From the NCBI RefSeq assembly GCF_050003625.1, contig NC_134401.1, positions 72,266,442-72,330,441 of the forward strand: 64,000 bases of DNA, written 5' to 3'. Origin of the DNA: Haematobia irritans (lineage: Eukaryota; Arthropoda; Insecta; Diptera; Muscidae). A program made the translations under genes and the position numbers. The notes beneath the pieces are model-generated. The model did not search any database. It saw only the letters and a program-made list of their open reading frames with translations, and had not been told where the DNA came from. Shown one piece after another: positions 32,659 through 44,946 of this stretch; position 1 is the stretch's first letter, and every line of letters starts with the position of its first letter.

Positions 32659-32943
32659 TGTTGGAAATAAGTATTGAAAACTACTTGGAAAGAAGGCAAT
32701 GGCTACTGCGTGATTGTATTGATAAATTTTTCTTTTGAATATTTGTTATTGCTCACAAATATATATAGTTGTTTTTTTTTTTATTGTATGTCATAGCTTA
32801 CTGTGATTTTAAATGACAATATTTGAATTCTGATTCATTCATATCTTATATTTCTCAGTTTAGTTTTTTGTTTGTAACTTAGTTTGAATAAACATCAATT
32901 GTTTTTACAAATATTCGTGTTTCATCAATTATTTCTGCTAACA
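32659..32943 (+). repeat. Copia 5' LTR
   Basis: 285 bp against 283 bp for the 3' copy, with a handful of differences, for example in the T-run near 32768. That indicates a moderately recent insertion. Confidence 0.95.
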
Positions 32944-32945
32944 AA

Positions 32946-32957
32946 GGTTATGGGCCC
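32946..32957 (+). promoter_or_regulatory. Copia primer-binding site (initiator tRNA-Met, half-tRNA type)
   Basis: GGTTATGGGCCCC follows the 5' LTR by two bases. Drosophila copia is known to use an internal part of initiator tRNA-Met, and this matches the copia site as I recall it. Confidence 0.75.
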
Positions 32958-32994
32958 CTTGCCTTGAAAATTGAGCCAAATAAAAAAGTGTATA

Positions 32995-35900
32995 ATGGCG
33001 TCAGCGTTTAATATCGATAAATTGGAAGAAGGAAATTATGATGGATGGCGTTTACATATGAAAAGCCTTTTAATCCATACGGATCTTTTGGGATATGTAT
33101 CAGGAGAAATTATTAAGCCGGAACAAAAAGAAGAATTGCAGGCATGGAGCAAACAAGACCAAAAGGCGTTGTCATCGATATATTTATGTATCAAAAGTGA
33201 CCAATTGGGTGTAGTTAAAAATTGCCAAACATCTAGAGAAGCATGGATGAAACTTGAACAAAAATGTCAATCTAGAGGACCATCGAGGAAAGTTTTACTA
33301 TTTCGAAAGTTGCTATCAACAAAGATGAGAACAGGACATCCAATGTATGATCATCAAATGCAATTTAATGATATCGTTGGAAAGCTTCAAGAAGTCGATA
33401 TTTTTGTTCCTGATGAATTATTGGTAATTATAATGCTTAGCAGCTTACCGGAGGACTACGAAAATTTCGTAGTTGCAATGGAATCGAGAGATGTTTTGCC
33501 GTCGCTTGATATTCTAAACAACAAACTTTTAGAAGAATTTGAAAGGAAAAATTCTACAATTGGCGTTGAGGAAAATGCACAAATATTTATGTCAAAAAGC
33601 AAACAAGAACACTGCAAAAAGTGCACAGGTGAGAATAAGTATAAGAATTTTAAATGCTTCAAATGTGGGAAAATCGGCCACATCGCTCGCGAATGCTGTA
33701 AGAATACATATAAATCAAATGCCATGCTCCACGGACAATATATTCATAATCTTTCGGATGTCAATTGGGTATTTGATAGTGGCGCAACTTGTCATATGTG
33801 CTGCACTCGAAAAAATGTTGTTAAGTTTCGTGCTCATAAAGAACGCATTGAGCTGGCAGGAGGATACTACATTTTCTCTGAAGGCATTTGTGATGTAAAT
33901 ATCTCCACTCAGAATGGAGAAGACCTTGTTTTGAAGGACGTACTTTTCGTTCCAAAAATAAAATACAATTTCATCAGTATTTCAAAGTTGTCTGAAGAGA
34001 ATCAAATTGCAACATTTCTTAAAAATAAGGTTGAGATTAGAAATCAAATGAACAAGGTTATACTGACTGGCACAAAAAGTGGTCAGCTATATATTTGTAA
34101 AAATAAAAAAATTCAACAAATTTATATTATGTGTTCGAAGGACAATTTCATGAAATGGCATCAAAAATTGGGCCATCTTAATATTCAAAGTATGGTTGAA
34201 TTATCGAATAAGGGGATGGTACACGGCATGCATTTGGGAAGTGCCCCAAAAAATTTTACTTGCGAGACGTGTTTAAAAGCAAAGATTTATGTTCAACCTT
34301 TTCCGAAAGCATCAATATATCGTGCGAAAGAGTGTCTCGAGTTGGTTCGCAGGGATGTCTGTGGACCTATGAGAGTGACATCTGCTGGCGGATCTAGATA
34401 TTTCGTTCTATTTATAGGTGATTTTACTAGAATGATGTTTGTATATTTTATGAAACATAAAAACGAAGTCTACAATGCATTCCAGGATTTTATATCCACA
34501 GCTGAAAGACAAACATCCAAGAAACTTAAGGTCATAAGAAGTGACAATGGACCAGAATACTTGAGCAAAGAATTTTCTGTTAATCTAAAAAACTTGGGCA
34601 TCAAAAGGCAATTTTTGGTAGAGTACACACCTCAGCAAAATGGAGTTGCGGAGAGGGCAAATCGTACAGTTGTAGAGATGGCTCGCTGCATGCTAATTCA
34701 GTCCAACTTAAATGAGAATCTATGGGGAGAAGCACTAGGCACTGCTATGTACTTAAGAAATCGGAGCCCATCCAAATCGTTAGGCGATAAAACTCCTATC
34801 GAGTTATGGAGCGGCATGAAACCCTCTGTATCGCATTTGAAAGTTTGTGGTTGCAAAGTTGTCATGCTTGATAAAAGGCCTGGCAAGTCTAAATTTTCCC
34901 CGAAAGGAATTGAGTGTGTGTTAACAGGTTACTCAAATGAATCAAAAGCTTATCGCCTGTTTAATTTAAAAACCAATAAACTTTTTAGAAGCCGTGACGT
35001 TAAATTTATAGAGAGTTCAGTTGATATGATGAGTACTGATTATAGCATTTTCCCTCAAGATGTAGCAGAAAATCGTGGGAGTGACGTGGTAAACGTTGAA
35101 CATTTTATTAAAAGAAATCAAGAAATAGGAACAGAAGATAAAAGTACAACACAATCATTAATAGGGGATGCAGCGAACATTGAGGTGGAGTTGGAGGCTC
35201 AACAGTTATGTGGTGGAAATAGTGAAAATACAAATAAAGTTGATGGTAAAATGTTAAGATCTGGAAAATTTATTTCCTCAAACCAACTACAGATTGCGCT
35301 AAATAACGAGGTAAAAATACCGCAAAATGTTACAGAAGCTTTGTCTGGAGTTAATAGTAACAAGTGGGCACAAGCTATGAAGAATGAGTATGAATTACTA
35401 ATTTCAAAGAATACTTGGGAATTAGTAGATAAACCTGCTACTGAAACGATACTTAAGAACAAATGGGTATTTGCAATCAAAGAGGACAGGAATGGAAATG
35501 TAGAGCGATATAAGGCACGTCTTGTTGCGAAGGGTTGTGGTCAAAAATATGGAGTTAATTATACCGAAACATTTTCGCCAGTTACAAGATATTCGACTAT
35601 TAGAACAATGTTGGCTTTAGCCGTAGAAAATAAGTTATTAGTGCATCACATGGACGTTACTACGGCATATTTAAATGGAGAGTTAGATGAAAATATATAC
35701 ATGTGTCAACCTGAAGGATTGATTGATCCCGAACATCCCCAAAAAGTGTGCAAACTTAAAAAATCAATTTATGGACTAAAGCAGTCTGGGCGCAAATGGA
35801 ACGAAAAATTGGACGCAGTTAAAGGAATTGGATTTAGTCGCTGCATAGTTGATCAATGTACGTACGTTATGAACAGAAAGAATGAGTTCAATATCAGAGT

Positions 35901-36752
35901 TATTTACGTAGATGATTTACTTTTATTTTGCTCTAATGAAAATACTATGCAATTTATAAAGACATCCATAGCACGAGAATTTGATATCGTTGACAAGGGT
36001 CCAGTAAATTATTTCCTGGGGATGGAAGTTGATAGGAAAGAATCCACTGGTCCTATATATTTGTCCCAAACGAAAATGATAATGAATTTATTGAAACAAA
36101 ACAACATGCAAGACACAAGAAGATGTAAAACTCCTTTAGACCCAGGTTCAAATTTTAAAAAATGGAACGATTGTTCAAATTGCCAAAAAGTTGATAAAAC
36201 AATGTACCAATCTCTTATCGGTTCATTAATGTACATCGCCATTTGTATCGCCCTGATATACTTCATGCTGTTAACAAGTTGTCCCAATTCAATACAAATC
36301 CACATGTTGAACATTTGCAGGGAGCTAAACATATTCTGAGATACCTGGCAAATACAACGGAATATAAGCTTTATTTTAAATATACTGGTGAAAAAATATA
36401 TGGGTTTGCGGATGCTGATTGGGCTGGTTGTGGCGATGATAGAAAGTCATAAACTGGATATACATTTATTCTAGCTGGTGCGGCAATTTCGTATGAATCT
36501 AAAAAACAAGAGACAGTCGCATTAAGCAGTACAGAAGCTGAGTACATGGCGATATCTGCTGCTACTAAGGAAGCAATCTATTCGAGAAATTTGTTTAAGG
36601 AACTAGGATTTCTAAATATAAAACATACAGCTACGAATATATATGGAGACAATCTTAGCTCTCAACAACTTGTACGTAATCCAGTATATCATGCGCGGAG
36701 TAAGCATGTAAGTCCATCATGTAAGAGAAGTTTACGAACGAGGAGATATTAG
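32995..36752 (+). pseudogene. Copia gag-pol polyprotein, nearly intact
   Basis: From the ATG at 32995 one frame runs to 36339. It holds copia gag; a CCHC knuckle (CFKCGKIGHIAREC); protease (VFDSGATCHMC); pre-integrase zinc region (WHQKLGHLNIQSM...CETCLKAK); integrase (DVCGPM; VIRSDNGPEYLS; NGVAERANRTVVEMA, with D, D and E); and reverse transcriptase (VYVDD-type active site IYVDDLLLFC at about 35896-35925). A one-base change near 36250 shifts the frame. RNase H continues in another frame (ADADWAGCGDDRKS; SSTEAEYMAISAATKEA) with a TAA at 36450-36452. The order integrase before RT is diagnostic of Ty1/copia. Confidence 0.94.
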
Positions 36753-36871
36753 TTTGACTATATACCGTCAACAGAAAATACTGCAGATATATTGACTAAG
36801 AATCTTAAGCCATCAGCGCATAGTTATATAATTGTGAAACGTGGAATTAAGGAGTTTTCACTAAGGGACGG

Positions 36872-37154
36872 TGTTGGAAATAAGTATTGAAAACTACTTG
36901 GAAAGAAGGCAATGGCTACTGCGTGTTTGTATTGATAATTTTTTCTTTTGAATATTTGTTATTGCTCACAAATATATCTAGTTGTGTATTTTATTGTATG
37001 TCATAGCTTACTGTGATTTTAAATCACAATATTTGAATTCTGTTTCATTCATATCTTATATTTCTCAGTTTAGTTTTTTTGTTTGTAACTTAGTTTGAAT
37101 AAACATCAATTGTTTTTACCAATATTCGTGTTTCAGCAATTATTTCTGCTAACA
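36872..37154 (+). repeat. Copia 3' LTR
   Basis: Matches 32659-32943. Ends GCTAACA directly before the target duplication GATCA. Confidence 0.95.
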
Positions 37155-38162
37155 GATCAACTATGTAACGAATTTCTCTCTCTTTTGTAGCGAGTCTATT
37201 TTAACCAGATATTCTACCATACTGGTTACTCATATTTACCACCATATGATAAGACACAAGAAATGGATTGTGAAATCGCTGAGACATATAACCGGAATTT
37301 TTTTTCTGACGGATATTGTTAGGACCAAAAAAAACATTTGTAGGAAATTTAGTAAATATTTCTGTTACTAATGAAATATTTAAGATACAGTTTAGCCGTA
37401 CTATTCCTGCGAGAGAAAGTCTGGAATTATATTTTTTTTTGCAAGGCAGAAGTTGTGTTCCTTGATACGACTTTTCATGGTCCAAACGATTGGCAACAAT
37501 GCCAACATTTGGTTTTGACATTTTTAACTGGTGTAAATAGTTTGGAACCAACTTCACAACTTTCCATTTTTTGTCGACCACGAAGCGAAAAGTGTTACTC
37601 AAAGGAAGGAGAAAATCGCGAAAAATCTCTGAGATCTCAAGAACCTTGAAATCTAAGTCCAAAGTCAAGAAAAATCTCAGATGTCTTCGGACCTGGAGAA
37701 TCATCAGTGAATGGGAAAGAAACCCCCTTATTGGATTTTGACCATACACCCAGAAAAAAGTGACCCCTTCTTTAAGTTAAAATGAACTCACTGTGAAGAA
37801 AGTTCAACTTCGTATAGCGCCAAAGACATTTTTATTTATTTGAATGATGTGATTTTCGTAGAAATTACGTAGAATGCATTCCGTATATTAGTTAACATTT
37901 TCCTATATTTATGTACCACTATACTACAGAATGAAAAAAATTAACTGAATTGAATTCATATATGGAATGATTTTATTGAACTTTTTTCATCCATTTGGAC
38001 AAATCTTACATATTTGTGGTAAACCTTTTACTTCAAATTTAGATCTGCTTACCTTCGTTTTTAAATACAATTTTATGTATTTATATAAGCATTTTTTTCT
38101 TCAATTAAAGACATTTTTATTAATATATATTAAATATATTTATTTAGAATCAACAGCATCGA

Positions 38163-38308
38163 CTGGTCTTGAAATATTAAAACACATTTTTTCTTCTTGT
38201 AGTACCTTTCACTTTGAATAATTTGCTGCCTAGCAATTTTGTCCACCTTTTACAATTTCAATACCTACAAATATAAACAAAAAAATCCAAACCCAATTTT
38301 TTCACAAA
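38163..38308 (+). repeat. 146-bp direct repeat flanking the Himar1 fragment (other copy 38842-38987)
   Basis: The sequence starting CTGGTCTTGAAATATTAAAA is present on both sides of the truncated mariner with only a few differences. The second copy joins the transposase after CGGAAG. This looks like aberrant gap repair after excision or template switching. Confidence 0.93.
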
Positions 38309-38316
38309 TGTTGATA

Positions 38317-38845
38317 ACAGATTGGCTGATAAGTCCCCGGTCGGACACACAACATAGATGGCGTCGCTAGTATTAAATGCATATTATTTTTATATAGTAC
38401 CAACCTTCAAATGATTGGTGTCAAAATTTGACGTCTGTAAGTCAATTAGTTTGTGAGATAGAGCGTCTTTTGTGAAGCAACTTTTGTTATTGTGAAAAAA
38501 TGGAAAAAAAAGGAATTTTGTGTTTTGATAAAATACTGTTTTCTGAAGGGAAAAATACGGTGGAAGCAAAAACTTGGCTTGATAATGAGTTTCCGGACTC
38601 TGCCCCAGGGAAATCAACAATAATTAATTGGTATGCAAAATTCAAGTGTGGTGAAATAAGTACGGAGGACGGTGAACGCGGTGGATGCCCGAAAGAGGTG
38701 GTTACCGACGAAAACATCAAAAAAATCCACAAAATGATTTTGAATGACCGTAAAATGAAGTTGATCGAGATAGCAGAGGCCTTAAAGATATCAAAGGGAC
38801 GTGTTGGTCATATCATTCATCAATATTTGGATATGCGGAAGCTGG
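38317..38845 (+). mobile_element. Himar1-like mariner, 5' half
   Basis: Starts after a TA (38315-38316) with ACAGATTGGCTGATAAGTCC, one or two changes from the Himar1 terminal repeat as I recall it. The right part is missing: it ends inside the transposase at about 38845, where a copy of the left flank begins. Confidence 0.9.
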
Positions 38846-38859
38846 TCTTGAAATATTAA
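38500..38859 (+). pseudogene. Himar1-like transposase N-terminal domain
   Basis: About 115 codons of transposase from ATG at 38500: helix-turn-helix region (GKNTVEAKTWLDNEFPDSAP; STIINWYAKFKCGE) and second helical domain (IKKIHKMILNDRKMKLIEI; HIIHQYLDMRKL). It closely follows irritans-subfamily mariner from Haematobia. The first residues after MEKK differ through a small indel. The catalytic domain is gone; the last four codons come from flanking DNA. Confidence 0.9.
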
Positions 38860-41352
38860 AACACATTTTTTCTTCTTGTAGTATCTTTCACTTTGAATAA
38901 TTTGCTGCCTAGCAATTTTGTCCACCTTTTACAATTTCAATACCTACAAATATAAACAAAAAAATCCAAAACCAATTTTTTCACAAAAGGTTAGCGTCAC
39001 TGAATATTACCTGATAATTGAAGATTCCAAAATGAATTCGAATGAAGGGGTTGTTATTCTGCTGGTGTTTTCTTTTTTATAAACCAATTTCAAAAAACGA
39101 AAATTTTTCTCACTAATTTAAAATAACAAATATTTTATATATTTTATTTGTTTTTATAATATTATTTTACTATATTATTTTTTAACAATCTCTCCGTATA
39201 CCATAAAAACGCGATTCCAGCTAAAAAACAACCCACGCGCAAACATATCGATTACATCAAAGACAGGTATCGATTACAGGTACACACAAAAAAAAATTTT
39301 TTGATTTCAATCACGAAAATCGCGGATTCAATCATTTTTTTAATTGAAATGTCTTCAATCACGAAAATGATAGTATCAATCACCCATTTTGATTGAAAAC
39401 CAACACGATTTTTAATTAAAAATTTAATTGACTTTTGTCACGGAATCAATTAATTGTGTGATTGAATCAATTAAAAACGTGATTGATTTTTAACATAAAA
39501 TTCAATCATAGTTTTAATTGAATCAATTAAAATTTTAATTAATTTCGCGACAAAAATCAATCAACTATTTGATTCATTCAATTAAATAATTAATTGAAAT
39601 TGGCTATAAATTTCGATCAAAAAATTTATATATTGCGACCTCAAAATCGTATTTAGTTTTTTTTTTTCTTTTGAAATAAAAGAAAATATGTGTTTCTTAT
39701 AAAACATATTTAATATTTTATTATTTTTTGAATTATGCAATAGACAGATAATTTTGGTTCTTGTCATTTGTATTTTGTTCTAACATAACTTACAAATACA
39801 ACTACTATCAATAACAACTATAGGGTGAAAAAATAAATTATATAAATCATTATCTTCCTTATAATAATAACCGTGTTAGCATGTTCCTTCTAATATGTAG
39901 ATGCGCCTAGATTTCCAATAAATCAGCAGCCTGTAAGCTAAATTAGTTTTTCTGAAAGTAAACAGAATAATTCGAATTTCATTTTGTTCAATTAAAAGTT
40001 AATTTTGTTAAACATTACCTGCATAGAATATCAAGTTCAATTCATAGTTCCAGGTTGCAGATTTATAATCTTCTTTTGCAGTTGTAGTCTTTTATCATAA
40101 AAATGTGTATTAAGGAGCTCGGTAATTTAATTTTAGTAACAATTCCTTTCCAAAATTTCCGCACATTGAAATCGTCTATTAAAATTTGAACCAATCAAAG
40201 ACAAAAATAATGGGAAAGCAATGTAATATTTGGTATTATATTGATGATACTTTGCAAATTCTGGAAATAAAAAAAAAATATAAATGGAAAATACATATAT
40301 TTATTATTTTCGGATATTTTTCATATTTTTAAATCCAAAAGAAAGAACTCTTTTACCATTACATAATTCAGCTCATTAGTTTATATACCAGATATACTGC
40401 TCTCTACTTGGGTGCAAACTGAAAAAGGCAGGTAAAACAAAAATGCAATTTAATGCCAACGCTACTTCGCAACTTCAAGGTGAATCTTCCACCAAACCCA
40501 TACCGCTCTTGGTTTTAAGAAAACTAGGAGTGAAAAAAATTTATAATTTTAAAAGATCAATACGGTACCCACTTTTTTATTGCAAACATATTATTATATA
40601 TTTGAAAAAATGATGGAGTTGATGGGATTGATTGGTCAATTTCACGAAATAAAATTGGTCACTAAAAGAAATGAATAAAAAATATATTATTTTAGTCCGT
40701 TTAATGTAAACAGGCTTCAATGGAAAACGGTATTCACATTTCACAATTTCTTACCTTCAATAAACGTAGATTGTTTTCCATTTTTACAATGCCACAAAAC
40801 ACAAACACAGGTAATTTCAAATGCGTTCTGTCATATATTTTTTTCAAACCTTTACCACGTGGCCGTTTGTTGTTGCACACTTTATTTATTTCAACCCTTT
40901 GCTATGATTTGTTGTTGCGTTCAAAATATTTATGCACACATTTTGAATGCAGCAGACAGAATGTCGCCAATCATGTTTTTCAATTTACGCGAAAAACAAA
41001 AACCCAACCGTTCGTTACGAGTTACTTCCACAGACTGATCTCTCCATCATACATTGTTGAATAAAAACCCATTCTCTTGTTCTCTTTTCGCTCTTTCCAT
41101 TGCTCAAAATTATTCAGTTTCAATCACAAAGGTGATTGGATCAATCACATGTGTAATTGGAAACGGAAAAAATTTCAATCACGTTTGTAATTGAAAATTA
41201 TTTCCGAATTGATTAAGGTTAGGTTAGGTTAAAGTGGCAGCCCGATTAAGATTCAGGCTCACTTAGACTATTCAGTCCATTGTGATACCACATTAACTAA
41301 AAGTACCTATTACATATGGACACTTCTAGTTTTAACCGCTGAACCTTCTTGA

Positions 41353-44300
41353 TTATTTTTCTTTGTTGAACCAACCAGATTGTTCCAAAAACAGTAGCAG
41401 ACTGCTTAAGTTAACGTTTTCCAGATCCGCCAGTAATCTGAAGCTATATGCTCCTAAAAGTTGCTTGCGCTTTACACAAAATGCAGGACACTCACACAAG
41501 AGGTGTTTAATTGATTCTTTTTCCTCCGCATCATGACAGCTCATACAATAGTCATTATACTTCGCGCCAATAGTTTTTGCAAAATCGCCTATCAGGCAGC
41601 GACCCGTTATAGCAGATATCAGGAGTGATATCTGACGTCTCGAGAACATTAGCATATCTAGTGTGCGGTTTAAGTTGAAATGGGGCCATATTTGCTTGGT
41701 GTCGTTACAACCCTTGCAATTCTCCCATCGAACATTTGCCATCATAACAGCCTTCTCACGTAGCATGAGCTTGCAGGTAGCTAGGGGCATACCAACAAAT
41801 TCTAGTTCCCCTGGAATATGTAAGGTAGTCCCTAGCCTTGCCAACTCATCCGCTTCGCAGTTCCCCGGTATGTTCCTATGGCCAGGCACCCATATTAGGT
41901 GAATATTGTACTGCTCAGCCATCTCATTGAGAGATTTGCGGCAGTCGATGGCCGTTTTCGAGTTGAGGAACACAGAGTCCAAGGATTTTATTGCAGGTTG
42001 ACTGTCTGAGTATATATTAATGCCCACATTTTTTGGAACATTACTTCTCAGCCAATTCGCCACCTCTCTTATTGCTAATATTTCAGCCTGAAAAACACTA
42101 CAGTGATTAGGTAATCTTTTCGCTATTCGAAGTTCCAGATCATTAGAATATACTCCGAACCCCACTTGTCCATCCAATTTGGAGCCATCAGTGTAGAAAT
42201 CTATATATTCTTTATTCCCCGGGGTCTGTGTGCACCACGCCTCACTGTTGGGGATTAGAGTCTCAAACTTCTTGTCGAAAAGTGGACTCGCCAAAGTGTA
42301 ATCCACTACGTTAGGCACATCTGGCATTATTTTGAGGACAGAACTGTGACCGTAACCTTTTTCCGACCACAGCGATAGTTCGCGCAACCGCACAGCCGTT
42401 GTTGCAGCTGACTGTTTGGCCAAAATGTCTAAAGGCAATAGATGCAGCACGACATTAAGGGAATTTGTTCCTGTCTTCCTGAATGCGCCTGAAATACACA
42501 AACACGCCATACGCTGAACTTTATCTAAACAAGTCGGTTTCTGAAGTGCCGGCCACCAGACTACAACACCATATAGCATTATAGGTCTAACCACTGCCGT
42601 GTATAGCCAATGCACAATTTTTGGTTTCAGTCCCCACTTTTTTCCTATTGCCTTTTTGCACGAGTACAAAGCTACAGTTGCCTTTCTCGCCCTTTCTTCA
42701 ATATTAAGCTTAAAGTTCAGCTTCCTGTCCAAAATAACGCCAAGGTATTTTGCACATTCACCAAAGGGAATTTCAATACCCCCTAAGGAAATAGGCCTAA
42801 CCGTGGGAGTTTTGCGATCGTTGCAGTACATGACTAATTCTGTCTTTGCAGGATTTACCCCAAGACCATTGTCTTTCGCCCATTTCTCAGTCATCCGGAG
42901 GGCCCTCTGAATAATATCTCTGATTGTGGATGGGAATTTTCCCCTGACTGCCAGAGCCACATCATCTGCGTATGCCACCACTTTTATCCTTTCTTTTTCT
43001 AGAGTAACCAGAAGGCTATTTATAGCAACATTCCAAAGAAGAGGTGATAGAACTCCTCCTTGGGGAGTGCCTCTGTTCACATACCTTTGTATGTTTGCTT
43101 GTCCTAGTGTGGCTGAAATACGTCTCTTCATTAGCAGTTCGTCTAACAGCCTGAGTATACATGGATCAACATTCAGAGTTGTCAGTCCATTTAATATCGA
43201 GCTCGGATGGACATTATTGAACGCCCCTTCGATGTCTAGAAACGCCACGATTGTGTATTCTTTGACAGATAGTGAGCTTTCAATAAAGCTGACTAGTTCA
43301 TGTAGTGCGGTCTCAGTAGACCTGCCCTTCGAGTATGCATGCTGTCCTTTCGAGAACAACCTTGAATCGATGCTAGTTCTAAGATAAAAATCTATCATCC
43401 TCTCCAGAGTCTTAAGTAGGAATGAGGATAAGCTGATTGGTCGGAAATCCTTCGCCCTCGAGTGAGAGGCTTTTCCCGCTTTAGGTATGAAAACGACTTT
43501 TGTTTCCCTCCACTTTCCTGGGATGTATGATAAGTTGATACATCCTTTATATATCACTGACAACCAGGGGATAATTTTGTCAGTTACAGCTTGTAACTCC
43601 GCCGGAGTAATTCCATCAGGTCCGGGGGATTTGAATGGTCCAAAGCTATTTAGCGCCCATCTTATTCTAGTTTCCGATACAATTTCCTCGACAGGAAACG
43701 ACCGCTGAGCAACTGTGGCACCGCCAGTACATGGTTCAACCGTCTGATTTCCAGGAAAATGTGTGTCCAATAGTACCTCCAGCGTCTCCTCACTGGACGT
43801 TGTCCAATTTCCCTCCGATGTTTTAATGAAACCTGGAGCGGAGTTGGTGGATGCTAGAACCTTCCGTAGTCTGGAAGCCTCGGACGTATTCTCAATACTG
43901 CTGCAGTAGTCATTCCAAGAGTTATGCTGAGCCTTTCTCAGTTCTCGCTTGTATCCTCTCAGATTCCTCTTGTAAGCGTCCCAGTCCTCAGGGGCTCTGG
44001 TGGACTTTGCCTTGTTAAAGAGCTTCCTGCAGGATTTCCTCATATTACTTAATTCCGTAGACCACCATGGTGGTCGATGTTTCCCCCTTGGCTTTCCTCT
44101 AGGGCATGCAGCTTTCAGTGAGATGTTGAAGGCCTTAGTAATCCGCTCCACTGCGTGTTCGATATCTTGCACATTTCTCATATTTGTCTCTGTTATTTCC
44201 GGTATCATCATATTGAACGATTCCCTATACCTATTCCAGTCAGCTTTCCTAACATTTGGCGAAAATGTGGTCTTGGTGATATGAACATCAAATTTGAAAC

Positions 44301-44946
44301 TGATGTAGCGATGATCTGAGAAGCTGTGTTCACTTAAAACATGCCACTCAGATATCATTTCATTCAGTTCTTGCGAGGCCAAGGTGATGTCCAAAACCTC
44401 TTGCCTGTTTTTAGTGACAAAGGTTGGGGCATCTCCCTTGTTGCAAACTACCAGATTAGTACGCAAAATAAACTCTATTAGCGACTCTCCCCTTGCATTA
44501 GTATCACTACTTCCCCAAATACTATGATGCGCATTCGCATCGCATCCCATAATGAGTTTCGTCTTTGTTTTCAGTGACTCCTCAACTAAGGTCTTAACGG
44601 CACATGGAGGCATCTCCCTGTCATGTCCCATATAGACCGAAGATACCCAATATTTGCATTTGGCTATTTCTAAATTGGCAACGACAGTGTCTGCATTGCA
44701 CATTGAAGGAAGCAGAAACAAGTTAAGCTCGTTTTTAGCAATTATACAGGCTCGAATTACATCATTACCAGTATACTGCAATAGTTTGAACCCCGGAGTA
44801 CTTAATTCACATATTTTGTTTCTATAAACATATGGTTCTTGAATAAGAACTATGTCTATGTCCCCTTTCATCAGGAGAACTTTTAAGGCAGCACATGCAG
44901 CCTTACAATGATGAAGATTTATCTGGAGGATCCGTAGGACCATCGA
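41353..44946 (-). CDS. LINE ORF2 protein: endonuclease, reverse transcriptase, RNase H (intact)
   Basis: Uninterrupted ORF of about 1,197 codons from the ATG at 44946 (the frame is open a little further upstream). AP endonuclease is about residues 1-230 (LIQEPYVYRNK; GCDANAHHSIWGSS; HSFSDHRYISF). Reverse transcriptase is about 440-740 (KSPGPDGITPAEL; FLDIEGAFNNV; RGTPQGGVLSPLLW; YADDVALAV near 660). RNase H is about 910-1040 (DFYTDGSKLDG; VFQAEILAIREV; NIYSDSQPAIKS; VPGHRNIPGNCEADELA). A C-terminal Cys/His motif (CMSCHDAEEKE) is near 1140. All catalytic motifs look intact. Targets are nicked by EN and RNA is copied in place. The clade is probably LOA/I-group because of RNase H. Confidence 0.94.
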   Translation of the reverse strand, partial: SMVLRILQINLHHCKAACAALKVLLMKGDIDIVLIQEPYVYRNKICELSTPGFKLLQYTGNDVIRACIIAKNELNLFLLPSMCNADTVVANLEIAKCKYWVSSVYMGHDREMPPCAVKTLVEESLKTKTKLIMGCDANAHHSIWGSSDTNARGESLIEFILRTNLVVCNKGDAPTFVTKNRQEVLDITLASQELNEMISEWHVLSEHSFSDHRYISFKFDVHITKTTFSPNVRKADWNRYRESFNMMIPEITETNMRNVQDIEHAVERITKAFNISLKAACPRGKPRGKHRPPWWSTELSNMRKSCRKLFNKAKSTRAPEDWDAYKRNLRGYKRELRKAQHNSWNDYCSSIENTSEASRLRKVLASTNSAPGFIKTSEGNWTTSSEETLEVLLDTHFPGNQTVEPCTGGATVAQRSFPVEEIVSETRIRWALNSFGPFKSPGPDGITPAELQAVTDKIIPWLSVIYKGCINLSYIPGKWRETKVVFIPKAGKASHSRAKDFRPISLSSFLLKTLERMIDFYLRTSIDSRLFSKGQHAYSKGRSTETALHELVSFIESSLSVKEYTIVAFLDIEGAFNNVHPSSILNGLTTLNVDPCILRLLDELLMKRRISATLGQANIQRYVNRGTPQGGVLSPLLWNVAINSLLVTLEKERIKVVAYADDVALAVRGKFPSTIRDIIQRALRMTEKWAKDNGLGVNPAKTELVMYCNDRKTPTVRPISLGGIEIPFGECAKYLGVILDRKLNFKLNIEERARKATVALYSCKKAIGKKWGLKPKIVHWLYTAVVRPIMLYGVVVWWPALQKPTCLDKVQRMACLCISGAFRKTGTNSLNVVLHLLPLDILAKQSAATTAVRLRELSLWSEKGYGHSSVLKIMPDVPNVVDYTLASPLFDKKFETLIPNSEAWCTQTPGNKEYIDFYTDGSKLDGQVGFGVYSNDLELRIAKRLPNHCSVFQAEILAIREVANWLRSNVPKNVGINIYSDSQPAIKSLDSVFLNSKTAIDCRKSLNEMAEQYNIHLIWVPGHRNIPGNCEADELARLGTTLHIPGELEFVGMPLATCKLMLREKAVMMANVRWENCKGCNDTKQIWPHFNLNRTLDMLMFSRRQISLLISAITGRCLIGDFAKTIGAKYNDYCMSCHDAEEKESIKHLLCECPAFCVKRKQLLGAYSFRLLADLENVNLSSLLLFLEQSGWFNKEK

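Larger units (their letters stand above)
32659..37154 (+). mobile_element. Ty1/copia retrotransposon, complete with both LTRs
   Basis: A 4,496-bp element with 5-bp duplication GATCA (32654-32658 and 37155-37159). LTRs at 32659-32943 and 36872-37154 start TGTTGGAAAT and end GCTAACA. A polypurine-like AAGGGACGG precedes the 3' LTR. The single gag-pol ORF has one frameshift and at least one stop near its end. The empty site is at 11819-11823. Confidence 0.96.

Noticed and set aside
40720..41064. 114-codon plus-strand frame as a host gene or transposase
   Set aside because: No motif, AT-rich, within a TIR element arm; likely chance.
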